64,000 bases of DNA from the NCBI GenBank assembly GCA_033675265.1, contig JAUJYZ010001207.1:83501-147500 (forward strand), read 5' to 3'. Positions within the stretch are counted from its first letter, which is position 1; each line of letters starts with the position of its first letter. Below the pieces are notes generated by a model. That model ran no database searches and was not told the DNA's origin. It saw nothing but the letters and a program-made list of their open reading frames with translations. Made by a program: the position numbers and the translations under genes. Below, piece after piece: positions 22,706-34,525 of the stretch. The stretch comes from Actinostola sp. cb2023. Taxonomy: Eukaryota > Cnidaria > Anthozoa > Actiniaria > Actinostolidae.

Positions 22706-25298
22706 ATAGATAGGCCATTGTTAGATAACAATTGCTGTGTAGTTTGTTTTAGAAAATTTTATTTTATTTTCGAGATAATCGTCAGAAGAGTCCTGGCCGG
22801 AACCTCGCCCGGAAGACCCTAAAATGGGCAAAAGTTGCCAAACTTTACACAGCGCTCGTACGTAAAAGAAACCATCTATATCATAAATAAACTTTCCACT
22901 TATAATATGACCCTTCCTTGTTCTCTGGCAATATTTTCACGCTTATTGGGCCATTGGAAGATTTTTCGCAAGGCAAAATAGAACGTCGGTGTTTTCATAT
23001 GCTAATTAACAACCTCAAAAGAAATAATTATTTGAGCATCGGCGGGTTGTCTGATTAAAATTATATTCACTCTAAGTACTAAGGGAGAATAGATCTTTCC
23101 ATATCTGGAAAGTATAGTCTGGGGAAAATAATTCGGGCTTCTTAAATATATGTTGAATTTGTCAGTGAATATATGCGAAAATCACGCTTCTTGGTAAATG
23201 CATGATCAACGATTTACTTTACGGCCAGATGTCTCATTGCCATAAAATTGACGCTAAGTACTAAGGAAGAAACGTTATTTCCATAAATGAGAAGTTTAGT
23301 GTGGTTAAATAAAGTTAAGCTCTGTAGAAAGCTTTCGGGCTCCCTAGTTAATTATGCATAAAACATACTACTTGATGATTGCGTGACCGATTGTTCAACT
23401 TCATGGCCAGACTTCTGAATGCTAGAAACTATCGAACAAGCATACTTACTATAACTACAACGTTTAGTTTGGGCCAATGAATACAGGTTAAAAAAAAGCG
23501 ATTTAACCTGTTATTTAATATATGCATAAAGTACGCTACTTGAGGAATACCTGACCTAAGCCCTTTACAGTCTGAACCACTTGTTGTTGTTGTAATTTTC
23601 GCATATAGACAACAACAATAAACATTTAAATATTACTAACCATTGTTTACGATGATGTTGAGAAACCACCAGAAATGTTTCCTGAAATGTGGCATTGTTT
23701 CACTGACTGAACGTATGACTGGTACATTTCCACAATTTCTTCATTCATTCGTATATCAAATCACGGTTATAGATTTCTTCACATTTTGCAGTCACAGCTT
23801 CTTGAAATGTCTCTGAAATTGAAAATTAATGCAGCTTTTTTTTGAAAGGTTTGGTCGCGCGTACTGTGAATGTTGATGGTATGACAAAAGCATCCCTAGG
23901 GTGGGTCCCACAGGATGGTGATTTTGTCCTAAATTTTTAAAGAAAATCAAGGAAAGCGTACATTTATATGTCTTCACGTATGAATAAATATTGTATTTAA
24001 AGCTAATTTCGATACAAACCAATCATCCGATAATATACTCGTGACACATACGATATATGCGATCTTGAGAAAGATAACCAAATATCAAGATTCTCCATAA
24101 AAATGCTGCAAGAAATATGTACATCGTTTGGACTCGACATATCACAAATTCAGATTCGACGAAAGAAGCCATACACGGACCTACTGACAAAACTGGTGAA
24201 TGATTGTGAATGTCAGAGAAGTTAACTTCCATCCTGTGGGACCCACCCTGGGGATGCTTTTGTCATACCATCAACATTCACAGTACGCGCGACCAAACCT
24301 TTTCAAAAAAAGCTGCATTAATTTTCAATTTCAGCGACATTTCAAGAAGCTGTGACTGCAAAATGTGAAGAAATCTATAACTATTTGATATACGAATGAA
24401 TGAAGAAATTGTGGAAATGTACCAGTCATACGTTCAGTCATTTCATGTATAAAGTAGGGTACTTTATGCATATATTAAATAACAGGTTAAATCGCTTTTT
24501 TTTAACCTGTATTCATTGGCCCAAACTAAACGTTGTAGTTATAGTAAGTATGCTTGTTCGATAGTTTCTAGCATTCAGAAGTCTGGCCATGAAGTTGAAC
24601 AATCGGTCACGCAATCATCAAGTAGTATGTTTTATGCATAATTAACTAGGGAACCCGAAAGCTTTCTACAGAGCTTAACTTTATTTAACCACACTAAACT
24701 TCTCATTTATGGAAATAACGTTTCTTCCTTAGTACTTAGCGTCAATTTTATGGCAATGAGACATCTGGCCGTAAAGTAAATCGTTGATCATGCATTTACC
24801 AAGAAGCGTGATTTTCGCATATATTCACTGACAAATTCAACATATATTTAAGAAGCCCGAATTATTTTCCCCAGACTATACTTTCCAGATATGGAAAGAT
24901 CTATTCTCCCTTAGTACTTAGAATGAATATAATTTTAATCAGACAACCCGCCGATGCTCAAATAATTATTTCTTTTGAGGTTGTTAATTAGCATATGAAA
25001 ACACCGACGTTCTATTTTGCCTTGCGAAAAATCTTCCAATGGCCCAATAAGCGTGAAAATATTGCCAGAGAACAAGGAAGGGTCATATTACAAGTGGAGA
25101 GTTTATTTATGATATAGATGGTTTCTTTTACGTACGAGCGCTGTATAAATTTTGGCAACTTTTGCCCATTTTAGGGTCTTCCGGGCGAGGTTCCGGCCAG
25201 GACTCTTCTCTGACGATTATCTCGAAAATAAAATAATATTTTCGAAAACAAACTACACAGCAATTGTTATCTAATAATGGCCTATCTATTTTCAGAAG
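22706..25298. mobile_element. 2.6-kb palindromic element whose loop carries the end of a transposase-like gene
   Basis: Left arm about 22706-23915 and right arm about 24226-25298 are inverted copies (for example TAACAATTGCTGTGTAGTTT at the outer ends, and GGTATGACAAAAGCATCC and its complement near the loop). The left arm has extra sequence near 23540-23700. The 300-bp loop ends with an open frame homologous to the C-terminus of the gene at 1709-3645, and its stop codon abuts the right arm. The outer termini and any target duplication are not clear. The right arm ends about 100 bp before exon 2 of the aminopeptidase gene. Confidence 0.8.
24043..24225 (+). pseudogene. C-terminal fragment of the transposase-like family
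   Basis: The frame reads DTYDICDLEKDNQISRF, then MLQEIC, LDISQIQIRRKKPY and ends CECQRS-stop at 24223-24225. It aligns along its length with the last 60 or so residues of the 1709-3645 pseudogene (YNICDL, SKFAIPMLQNIC, IKVRRKIPY, CCVCQQ), with roughly half the residues shared. The upstream coding region is missing. It is a relic of the gene of the element that surrounds it, or was caught by it. Confidence 0.75.
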
Positions 25299-25393
25299 AA
25301 GAGCGAAAACGATTTTAAGAGCCTTGCCACAATATATTTGATTTTTGTAGAAATGTCCTCTTAACGTGCTTCCTTCATCTTTTCATTTCTCAG

Positions 25394-25667
25394 GTATTTT
25401 GCAGCAGGCGTGTTTGGACTCTGGAATGCGCGAAAAGCTTTCCCTTGCTTCGATGAGCCTGAGTTCAAAGCGAAGTTCCGGCTCACAATTAAACACGATA
25501 AGGGGCTTCAAGCCGTGTCCAACATGCCCATACAACGGAGAATAGTCATAGACGACCATCCAGTGGAAAGCATATTCGAAAATACCCCGAAAATGAGCAC
25601 ATACCTGCTGCAATTCTTAATTTCTGATTTTTCGTCCTTCGAAGGGAAGACTACAAGTGGTACAAAG
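25394..25667 (+). CDS. M1 aminopeptidase-like protein, exon 2
   Basis: The acceptor TTTCTCAG lies at 25393; the first base completes an Arg codon from exon 1 and the exon ends in phase 0 at AAG/GTTTGT. It encodes RYFAAGVFGLWNARKAFPCF, DEPEFKAKFRLTI and ISDFSSFEGKTTSGTK. ARKAFPCFDEP is the most conserved block of the M1 N-terminal domain, and the rest matches the strand leading to the catalytic domain. No lesions. Intron 1 before it is 10.15 kb, almost entirely filled by nested mobile elements. Confidence 0.93.
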
Positions 25668-25745
25668 GTTTGTTGTAGACCATATTCCCCTCACAGACTC
25701 CCTCGGCTAGGCGTAATCGATAAACTTGTAAAATTAGAGAATGAC

Positions 25746-26450
25746 TTAAGTTAATAGTCGACTTGCATGATGCCCCAAAAGATCAAACGTTTGAATCGCC
25801 GCAGCAGACACGGCAATTCCCGAATCAGTTAGACAGACATACATTGCATAGTACGTTCTAGCTGTATGCATACTAATATTTTTCCTGGCACGGCCCAACA
25901 TACCTATCCTTTTCCCTGCCTTAATTAAAATATATTTTATGTGCGCATTCCAGCTCAAACATTCATCTAAGACTACTCCAAGATACTTATATTCTGATAC
26001 TCGTTTAAGAACGTGGCCATCAACAGATACTACAAAATTATCATTAGTAGATACAAGCCTAGCATTAGTACCGAATAACACACATTCTGTTTTACCTCTA
26101 TGCATAAACAAACCATTGTCTAATAGCCACTGATTAACAGAGACCAGTTCTTCAGACAATGTTTTGGCTATTTGCGTTGCGTCTTTGGCATTAAAGTATA
26201 TTACGGTATCATCCGCATACATGAGAATTTGACAATGTTTCAGGACAGCAGGGACATCATTCAGAAACAGCACAAAAAGCAAAAGGCCAAGTATCGAACC
26301 CTGTGGGTCTCCACTGAGATGTAATGCTACACAGATTCGAAGTCTCTTTACCAAAGTTTACAACTTGTTTACGATCAATTAGATAGCTTAGAAACCAGTC
26401 TAATTCAGAAATGTGCCAAAAAACTGTCATGCGGTCCATATCAAACTAAT
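25746..26450 (-). mobile_element. Non-LTR retrotransposon (LINE) reverse transcriptase fragment, antisense in intron 2
   Basis: On the minus strand the frame reads GDPQGSILGLLLFVLFLND, then ILMYADDTVIY with the YADD catalytic box, LLDNGLFMHRGKTECVLFG, and YKYLGVVLDECLSWNAHI. These are the palm and thumb motifs of CR1/Jockey-type non-LTR reverse transcriptases. A frameshift near 26335 separates it from the upstream piece (LDWFLSYLIDRKQVVNFGKE). The 5' part and the 3' tail are missing, so it is a dead 5'-truncated relic. Confidence 0.85.
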
Positions 26451-26819
26451 TCAGCCAATCAAATCCAAGCTCGAACCCAATCTTCCAACATATTGTTATC
26501 CATTGGCCTGCCTAGATTAGGTACTACTATTTGCAGTTCAATGGGATATGATATTTGTAATACAAAGTTAATTCCAAATAAATCTGAAATATCAAGAAAT
26601 ATACCATTATAAAAACAACCAATAACGTTTGAAACTGTAAGTAATCATGCTGCGTGAAAAGAAAGGCCAGCTACACAACGACTATCGTTCTTACATTTAT
26701 ACGCACAACAGCTGAATTTACTCATCTGTATCAAAACAAAACATTTTGTAAAATATTGTCAAGTTTTGCAGCAAGTTTTGCTTATTTTGTATTCGTGTTT
26801 GACTGATTAGTATAGGTAA

Positions 26820-26938
26820 TAGCATGGTTTGTAGTGATATTTGGGATAAATACCACGAGTGATATTTCAAATTTGTGACAATTTTGAAATATCACGAGGG
26901 TTATTTATCCCAAATATCACGTACAAACCATGCTATTA
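26820..26938. repeat. Hairpin: TAGCATGGTTTGTAGTGATA with inverted partner
   Basis: Arms of about 35 bp (near 26820-26852 and 26904-26936) enclose a second, inner palindrome of GATATTTCAAA type. It is probably a foldback MITE. Confidence 0.7.
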
Positions 26939-26945
26939 AATGTTG

Positions 26946-27490
26946 ATAATATGACCTAAGAAAATACTGCAATTTCGATCAGTTTGTTTGTAGTTTTACC
27001 ATGAACTAATGGAAAATGCTCTCATTTATTTTCATAGAAAAACGTTCATAAATTAGATAACAAATGAAGAAAACAGAAACAAGAGGTTTCTAAAGCTTTA
27101 TTTTTACCTTTTTCAGCAATAATTATTTCACTTCTCGATCTAAAGCAGGAAAACCTTTAGCACGATCAACAGTCGATCGTTTCTCGCTGATTTTTGCAGT
27201 CTCAGCCAAAGAAAACCTTCCTGATTTGTCAACAATATATCCATGTTGATGTACTTTTTCAATTTGTTGTTCTTGAGATTTGTTTCTAGGTATATTTCAG
27301 CTTTTTTAGCGAGAAAAACTCTGTCGGGTTTATCCGCCATCTTGGATTTGAATGTCATGCTTGGTGCTCAAACAATGGTTACCATGGTGATTTTGAAATA
27401 CCACTCCTGAGAGCTTGAAATACCACTATTACGCTGAAATACCACTCCTCTCAGCCACTCGAATTGAAGGATTTTCTTAGGTCATATTAT
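26946..27490. mobile_element. 545-bp MITE with perfect 20-bp inverted ends
   Basis: ATAATATGACCTAAGAAAAT at 26946-26965 is exactly mirrored at 27471-27490. The interior contains three GAAATACCACT repeats near the right end. Confidence 0.75.
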
Positions 27491-27701
27491 AATACATAGA
27501 AATATCACAGCACAGCCTTCTAAAAATACATTTTCCTAAAAAAAAAACAATAAAAAAAGGCCAGAAAAGTTTTCAAAGTTGAGAGAAAGCCGTAAGACGA
27601 TCTTCATAATACGATAATTTTATCTCGAGCGGCTCTCCGACGATGTTTTCTTAAATATGGCATGTGATGCCACTGAATAACACACAAACTTGAGAACGTA
27701 A

Positions 27702-27894
27702 TTTTCGTATGAGAGTGGGAGGTTGTTACGGTACGGTTCGTGCCGTGCAGTGACGGTACCGTGCGGTATCCGTGTCATGTCCAAGCATTCTGATTGGTTG
27801 CCGAGCAATGATGCGCGCTGTGATTGGTTGAATAGATGTCTTCGATTCCGTACCGTATCTGCTCCGTACCGTAGTTTTCCCACTCATACGAAAA
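27702..27894. mobile_element. Short MITE with TTTTCGTATGAG ends and GGTACGG-rich interior
   Basis: TTTTCGTATGAGAGTGGGA at the left is mirrored by CCCACTCATACGAAAA at the right. ACGGTACGG-type motifs lie just inside both ends, and two TGATTGGTTG motifs lie in the middle. Confidence 0.7.
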
Positions 27895-28052
27895 CGACTC
27901 TATCTAAAAGCATCGGAAAAAGTAATATAGTTTAACAATACTGAAAATGTAAACATGAATTCCATCGTGTCGTGCCATTTAGTCCCCTAGATCTTACGTG
28001 AACCATTACTTGTAAATCTGACATTGTGATGCTTTTCGTCCTTTCTCAACAG

Positions 28053-28173
28053 ATTGGTGTCTGGGCTGTCGAAAATAGTTTAAACTACACTCATCTTGCT
28101 TTTGATGTAACTAAAAGAACTTTGTCGTTCTTTGAACAGTACACTGGTATTTCATATCCCCTTCGTAAACTAG
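28053..28173 (+). CDS. M1 aminopeptidase-like protein, exon 3
   Basis: The exon follows a strong polypyrimidine acceptor (TTTCTCAACAG) and ends in phase 1 at GTAATT. It encodes IGVWAVENSLNYTHLAFDVT and then TLSFFEQYTGISYPLRKL. The pattern VWA, then FFEQYTGISYPL-KL is the M1 segment that leads into the GAMEN exopeptidase motif. Lengths and phases join exons 2 and 4 without a gap. Confidence 0.92.
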
Positions 28174-28221
28174 GTAATTATATTTAAATACACATACGAT
28201 ACCACTTCGCTCAGTTTCAAT

Positions 28222-28412
28222 TAAGAAATGAAGTACGTCTTCCGTGTTTTCATGCTCTCATGAAAACCGAGGTACGTTTGGGAGAATTCGAGAGCAGATC
28301 AGTCCAAACACGAGACGTAGTCGAGTGTTTGGACCTGCTCGAGAATTCTCCCAAACGTACCGAGGATTTCACTAGAGCATGAAAACACGGAAAACGTACT
28401 TCATTTCTTTTA
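28222..28412. repeat. Foldback element in intron 3
   Basis: AAGAAATGAAGTACGT and GAGAATTCTCCCAAACGTAC with their complements form a long imperfect hairpin of about 190 bp with its tip near 28320. Other foldbacks in the window (32541-32714, 38120-38165) share a similar GAGTGTT or TCTCCCAAC theme. Confidence 0.75.
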
Positions 28413-28749
28413 TAAAATAATTATTTTTTCGAAATAATGTACAAAAACAAAAGATAAACAGACGAAAAAACATAAATCCTTTATTGTCTAAATCGTAATT
28501 CTCAATACATTGCACCAACCAATCAGAAAGCTCGATATATGTGACTTTGATATGATTTTTTTTGGCGAGTGTTTGAATCGGCAAACTGTGAGCAAGAAAA
28601 TGTGTCATTTTAATTATGATTTAACCTCAAATCAAGTTTGAAACCAAGCGAAAAGTTAACAGTTATATACACATTCAGTGTTAAAAAGAGCAGTTTGAAT
28701 ACAAAAGTGGAGGAAATAGTTCTTTTTGAAAGCAAACACGTCGACTATT

Positions 28750-28985
28750 CGCGCCAGTCCCTTGCAGCGCGAGTATAAATAAGAGCTCTGCATCTAATTA
28801 CTGCCCAGTTCGCGTAAGAACCCTTCGCTACGCTACCTATATCCTTACTCAGTCATGGCCGATGAACAAATTCCTGTCCTAGCTGCTGTTGAACAAGCCC
28901 AGGCGTTGAGAAGTCATCCCAACCAAGTATATAAGTACCTGCTGCGAATCCAGACCATGGTCCTTTCAGGTATAAACGTTTTATA
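28750..28985 (+). promoter_or_regulatory. TATA-type leader with short MADEQIP frame, probably a retroelement 5' end
   Basis: GCGAGTATAAATAAGAGC (about 28770) is a clear TATA box. An ATG about 80 bp downstream (28855) opens MADEQIPVLAAVEQAQALRS, which stops after about 43 codons. A second locus at 43283-43560 has the same arrangement (GTATAAATACC, then MADQPVLP). The pair looks like the promoter and gag start of one retroelement family with the body lost. Confidence 0.45.
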
Positions 28986-29006
28986 GGTCGGTTTCAAGTT
29001 CGTTCG

Positions 29007-29612
29007 ATTTCCCTCGGCTCCCTAAACGTTTGCACGTGTGTTGAACTCTAATGTGAGTGTTTGTTTACCGTGCTTCGCCTCGCAAACACCGGGTTTGTGG
29101 GTTGCATTTCCCTCGGCTCCCTAATAGTTTGCACGTATGTTGAACTCTACAGTGAGTTTTTGTTTACCGTGCTTCGCCTCGCAGACACCGGGTTTGTGGA
29201 GTTGCATTTCCCTCGGCTCCCAAAAAGTTTGCACGTATGTTGAACTCTACAGTGAGTTTTTGGTGTACCGTGCTTCGCCTCGCAGACACCGGGTTTGTGG
29301 AGTTGCATTTCCCTCGGCTCCCCAGTAGTTTGCACGTGTGTTGAACTCTACAGTGAGTTTTTGTTTACCGTGCTTCGCCTCGCAAACACCGGGCTTGTAG
29401 AGTTGCATTTCCCTCGGCTCCCTAAAAGTTTGCACGTATGTTGAACTCTAAAGTGAGTTTTTGTTTACCGTGCTTCGCCTCGCAAACACCGGGTTGTGGA
29501 GTTGCATTTCCCTCGGCTCCCAAAAAGTTTGCACGTGTGTTGAACTCTCAAGTGAGTGTTTGTTTACCGTGCTGGCCTCGCGAACACCGGGTTTGTGGAG
29601 TTGCATTTCCCT
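29007..29612 (+). repeat. 100-bp tandem repeat, six and a bit copies
   Basis: GCACGT(G/A)TGTTGAACTC recurs at 29032, 29131, 29231, 29332, 29432 and 29531. Each unit also contains CGTGCTTCGCCTCGC, ACACCGGG and TTTCCCTCGGCTCCC. The period varies from 99 to 101 bp. It directly follows the TATA leader. Peptides across it are repeat artefacts. Confidence 0.92.
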
Positions 29613-30838
29613 CAGTTTCCCTTCTCGGTTGTTTGTTTGTGTTCTATAGTCGGTACTATACAACATGATACAACGTCATCTTTACTTTATGTATGCTTTC
29701 CCTCCCCTTTGCCTCGTTTATATATAAGGTTTGCATGCTTAGGGGTATGAGGTTGAACATTGTCGTATGGCTTGTGCTTGATATTTCCCTTTGCATACCG
29801 TGACGTAATGTCCAAGCATTCTAGTTGCATGGTTAATGTTGAGCAATGATTTCCCTTAGCGTTATTATTATTATTATAGCGTTCTGCACCCTATATATTG
29901 TCAAGACGGTGCAAATTCGACTGAGTTGTTCGGTTTTGGGTATATTTGTGTTTTCGACATTTGCAGATTTGCTGCTTCTCGCATTTGCACCCAATTTGGT
30001 GTTGTATTGTTTCTCTTTGTTGTTGTCCCTCCCTCCACACCTCCCTTTGTTTCCTTTCCTTTGTGATTGTCTCCCTTTGTTCTTCTCGTTTTCGCATATC
30101 ATTGATTGTGCGTGCCTTACGGTATTTTCACTGTTGGCCCTTTGTGGGCGCTACAATAATTATTAATTCGGTGATGGTGTTATGCCTCAGATACGTGATA
30201 CTGTCCCTGTTCGTTTTATTTTCGGTTTATTTCCGTTGCTCTAACATTTTGTGAAGTTTTTGTTTTGTGTCCTCTCCCGCGCTATTTGGGTTTTCCCTAT
30301 CTCCTATGGTAGCCTGAAAGGGTGTCTAATGCCCTAGTCGGATTACTGACGCTCAGGCTGTCATCCCTTGGGTGGGTTACTCCCGCGCAGAAACGCTTTA
30401 CCTTATATTTCCATCTCCTTTTACCACCCAAGGGCTGGCAGCCTGTAGATTATTGATTCACGCCCACCTTTCTGTGGCTGCAGCTGCCTCCATATATAGT
30501 GTCATACACTAGCTAAAGAACAGTCTCGCGCGTTTCACTATGCCTTCCACGTAAGCCACTCATCCTAAGTTTTGGGTGGCTGGAGGGTCCTGCCTAGTTA
30601 AGTTTTGGACTTGGCTTTTTGAGTATTGGCGAAGGTCTCGAGTGACTTGGTATTAGACCGCATCAAACGCTAAGCGTCTGGGCGCGGGCGCATTTCTCCA
30701 TCTCTCTTATTAAGCGAGCGTGAAAGGGACTGCCGCGAATAGTATGCTATTTGTGATCGTGGTTCTCAGTGATAGTCGGCGGCTGAACGAAACGTGGACT
30801 GAACCGATGGAGCAAGGTTCGTGTTTGAAAAAATCTCG
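29613..30838. other. Pyrimidine-rich stretch without a supported gene
   Basis: Long T/C-rich runs give chance open frames on both strands. The segment 30300-30560 (CTGTCATCCCTTGGGTGG and its partial complement CACCCAAGGGCTGGCAG) shows a short inverted pair. It may be the remainder of the retroelement that starts near 28750. Confidence 0.4.
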
Positions 30839-30859
30839 CTAAACCGAATGTTTGGGATT

Positions 30860-31123
30860 TTGTGCATTGCTGAGAAGTAGTCTGCTTCCTTCAGTTGTTT
30901 TTGCTGCTTGGATTGAGTGCCTGGGCGAACACATTACTACACTGTTGGAGCTGGTTGGAAGATGGCCGGGAGTTGTACAGTTTGCAAGTGACTGCTCGTT
31001 TCGGTGACCCAAAATAGCTATAATTTGGCAGTTAAACAGCCCTGCGTTTGACAACAGAGTGATGGCAGTTGGCCTAACACAATGATTTGTATAGCTCTTG
31101 GAGAGATTCTTGTTGACACTCAA
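30860..31123 (-). pseudogene. Tyrosine-recombinase-like (Crypton/QRICH1/ZMYM type) C-terminal fragment
   Basis: The minus-strand frame reads SYTNHCVRPTAITLLSNAGL and IIAILGHRNEQSLANC. HCVR, LGHRN and the expected Tyr position are the C-terminal catalytic signature of the tyrosine-recombinase-like domain found in Crypton transposons and in QRICH1/ZMYM proteins derived from them. The Tyr position is hit by a frameshift: the next frame continues YNSRPSSNQL. The 5' part is missing. It is a dead fragment in intron 3. Confidence 0.75.
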
Positions 31124-31770
31124 TTATTTCATCATATTTCCAAGCTTGTTTACGCGAGGTATTCATACAACCGGTTTTCATATCATCGAGCTGATTTTCA
31201 TCAAAACAAGACGTTTTTTCTTAGCTGGATCACTAGCATTCTGTTATTCAAGTAAGTTAATTTCAAAGTTTTGAACATTTAGTAAATTTTGCTAATGAAA
31301 ATGTCGTACCGACTGAAAACAAAATTAGTTTTAGGTCAAAAAGTCGATGAATTTTCCATTAATCTGGCAGGTCGTTACGTCATTTCCATCTTTTCACAGG
31401 CAAATGAAACACGGCGGATCAGCCAATCAGAGCGCGCATACCATTTAAATTATTTTATAATCAATATTGAATATTTTGACAACATTTCACTTTGATCTGA
31501 AGCAATGTTCTTCAATGCCAATAGGGAGTTTAAGTTGCACAAAATCTACTTCTGTTCGGGGTTTCGTACATTAGAGATTTATATTATTAGTCCAAGCCTA
31601 AAGCCGAATATACAGGAGCAAGTTTTCCTTGACAATTAAGGAAAACATGCTCGTGCTTGCTCATTATCATGTAAACTACTGGTACTAAATAAAGTCTATG
31701 TCGTGTAGATGACAAAAAAATGCCAATTTTTTCCTTGTCAAGGAAAACTTGCTCGTGTAGATGACAAAAA

Positions 31771-31819
31771 AATCATTATTATTATTTTTAATATCATTAT
31801 TATTATTATTATTATCGTC

Positions 31820-31851
<32 letters not shown>

Positions 31852-32216
31852 CATTATTATAATGATTATCATCATCATCATCATTATTATTTATTATTAT
31901 CATTATTATTATTATTATCATCATCATTATCATTATTATTATTATTATCATTATTATTATTATTATTATTATCATATATTATTATCATTATTATTATCAT
32001 TATTATTATTATTATTATTACTATTATTATTATCATCGTCATCATTATCATCATCGTTATCATTATTATTATCATTGTTATTATCATTATTATTATTATT
32101 ATCATCATTATCATTATTATTATCATCATTATTATCATTATTATCATTATGACTATTATTTTTATCATTATTATCTTTATCATCATTATTATTATCATTA
32201 TTATTATATGACTGTC
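31771..32216 (+). repeat. (ATT)n/(ATC)n microsatellite
   Basis: About 445 bp of ATT triplets with interspersed ATC. Long poly-Ile, Tyr or Leu open frames across it are meaningless. A second block of the same type runs 32262-32418. Confidence 0.95.
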
Positions 32217-32261
32217 ATTCTAAGCGCTCTGATCATTGTTATGGATAGTGGCGCTATATAA

Positions 32262-32267
32262 AATGTA

Positions 32268-32328
<61 letters not shown>

Positions 32329-32418
32329 CATTATTATTATCATTATTATCATTATTATTATCATCATTATTATCATTATTATCATTATGACTATTACTTT
32401 TATCATTATTATCATTAC
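32262..32418 (+). repeat. (ATT)n microsatellite, second block
   Basis: Continuation of the trinucleotide tract after a 45-bp unique spacer. Confidence 0.95.
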
Positions 32419-32540
32419 AGCCCTTTGCAAAATTTATGTAAAAGCAATATAGATCGATATATCAATATATCGGGTGCATTGTGAGTAAGTTTCATCATAA
32501 AATGGCTGAATAAGCCCTCTAAAAATTTTTTTTTCAAATT

Positions 32541-32714
32541 AAGCAATACAACACATTTTCCGTGTTTATATTCACTTTTACAAACACGCGGGATGTTGGG
32601 AGAACACGAGAAAAGTTTGAAAATCACGAGCCACACTTTTTCGAGTGTTCTCCCAACATCCCAAGTGTTTGTAAAAGTGAATATAAACACGGAAAATGTG
32701 TTGTATTGCTTTTA
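32541..32714. repeat. Foldback element with CCGTGTTTATATTCACTTTT arms
   Basis: The two arms, including ACACATTTTCCGTGTTTAT and GTTGGGAGAACACGA, are inverted around about 32630. It abuts the left copy of the 1-kb repeat. Confidence 0.8.
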
Positions 32715-33738
32715 TAAAATAACTACACGGTTTTCTTTACGCAAGTTTTCATTGATCAAATGTGCAATTCTCCTGAAAACATCAGAAATGGCTCACCATC
32801 CAATCCAATCTTGCAAAATAAATCAAAATGGCAAAGCGATTCGACAACTTTTATCTGTGCCGTTTCGCCGTTTAAAAAGTGTTTTGACAGGAAAATCGTT
32901 TTGAAGAATGCTATTTTCTGTCAGAAAATTACAGAAGAATGCTTCCTTTGTTAGTTTGTGTACCCTGTGAACACGAAAGACGAAGAAAAGTGAGAAAAGC
33001 TGAGCTGGTTCAATGAAGACGTCGTCAAACTTTCTGAAATATTTTACAACTTGATGAATGGAGCACGAAGTCAGCGGTAGCCAACTCTACAGTTTTTGTC
33101 GTACTTTTGAACCTTTTCATTCAGGTTTTTCTCAACAAGAATGTATAAACGATAGATGTTTTTGAGACACACGACGATATTTTTTCTCTATGACACATTT
33201 TACTGAAATTAAGCTAAGCTTATATAGTCAATATTTGATTTTGAATTTAGCTACAAGAATCTAGAATTGCTCTGCTTTGTGAGTAACTTTTAAATAGAGT
33301 AATACGGCTATCGTTGCTTGGTATTTTCAGTCGTACACTTGGTAAAATATTGTAGCTATAGAACTCAAAGAACGGTTAGTATGTGAGTTACATTTAGTTT
33401 TCTTCGTTATCAGTCAATGTTCAAAATAGGACGACTCATCTGTCACTCGTCGTTTCGTGTGTTAATCAATGCACATGTTCGACTTCAAAACAACAAAATC
33501 ACATTTAGATAGAAGTTGAACTTGAGAAATTAAGAAATGCTGTAATTCTTTGGCTTTTGTTTAGTAAATAAAACATGTTTGACAACAGAAAAATATATAT
33601 TTGTCGAATTGAATCCACTGCATCGCTTCAAGGTCTCTCAAGGTCACGGAAACCATGTTTATATTCACTTTTACAAACACGGTTTTTGGGAGCTTCTAGC
33701 CAATCAGAGCGCGCGTTATATACATGTTATTTTATAAT
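32711..33738 (+). mobile_element. 1-kb repeat copy in intron 3 (inverted partner in intron 4)
   Basis: It starts TATAAAATAACTACACGG and ends in GTTATTTTATAATTA, so it has inverted ends of its own. Most of its length is found again in reverse orientation at 35106-35588 and 37735-38083. Near its right end it contains the motif CCAATCAGAGCGCGCG. The pair flanks aminopeptidase exon 4. Confidence 0.8.
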
Positions 33739-33879
33739 TATTTTTTCACATACATACTACAAAGGTTAATTGGGTTTAGATTCAGGATTAATAATAGCTA
33801 AAATCAAAGAATCAGGATTATGCAAATTACTATATATTGATATATCGATATATTAGGATTTTACAGAATTTTTGCAAAA

Positions 33880-34192
33880 CGCGGTATTATCATTATTATC
33901 ATTATCATCATCATTATTATCAACATTATCATCGTTATTATTATCATCGTTATTATTAAAACCATCATCATTATTATCAACATCATCGTTATTACCATCA
34001 TCACCTTACCATCATCATCGTTATTATTATCATCATCATTATCATTATTATCTTTATCATCATCATTATTATCATCATCATTATTATTATGATCATTATT
34101 ATAATGATTATCATGATTATTATTATCATTATTATTATTATTATTATTATCATCATCACTATCATCATCATCATCATTATTATCATAATGAA

Positions 34193-34256
<64 letters not shown>
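33880..34256 (+). repeat. (ATT/ATC)n microsatellite
   Basis: Trinucleotide tract of about 375 bp ending about 115 bp upstream of exon 4. Confidence 0.95.
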
Positions 34257-34370
34257 ATGAGAGGATCATTTCTGGCTTATTTACAAATCGAGTCGTAACC
34301 ACGTCCCACGAACGACTAAGTTATGTCCATCTTACTATAACGCTTTGGTTCGATGCTTTTGTCTTTGTAG

Positions 34371-34525
34371 ATCTCGCCTTCATTCCTCACTACTTTGGTT
34401 ACGCCTTCGAGGGTTGGGGATTGATCGGTTTGCGTCCTCAGGAGTTTCTTCACAATGAGGCTATGGACACTCCTGCCGAGTATTTCGAACGCACTAACCT
34501 TGTTGCACACGAAGTTGCTCATATG
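34371..34525 (+). CDS. M1 aminopeptidase-like protein, exon 4 (GAMEN region and HExxH)
   Basis: The exon follows GTCTTTGTAG and opens in phase 2 after the phase-1 end of exon 3. It encodes LAFIPHYFGYAFEGWGLIGL, a variable loop, and ERTNLVAHEVAHM, then a GTAGGT donor. YAFEGWGL takes the place of the GAMENWGL motif that binds the substrate N-terminus in M1 enzymes; only Ala and Glu (codon 34409) remain of the five. HEVAH (34508-34522) is an intact HExxH with both His zinc ligands and the catalytic Glu. Loss of the rest of GAMEN suggests altered or absent aminopeptidase specificity. Confidence 0.92.

Noticed and set aside
22658..25318. TTAA at both edges of the 2.6-kb palindrome as its target duplication
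   Set aside because: TTAA is present at 22658 and 25315, but the bases just inside do not form an inverted repeat; the arms start matching only about 45 bp further in, so the coincidence is not convincing.
29007..29612. CRISPR-like or coding repeat
   Set aside because: The 100-bp units are similar along their full length with no spacers; frames across it shift with the 99-101 bp period.
31685..32484. Poly-Ile, poly-Tyr and poly-Leu open frames
   Set aside because: They lie in ATT/ATC microsatellites; the same applies to 33872-34298 and 57634-58083.
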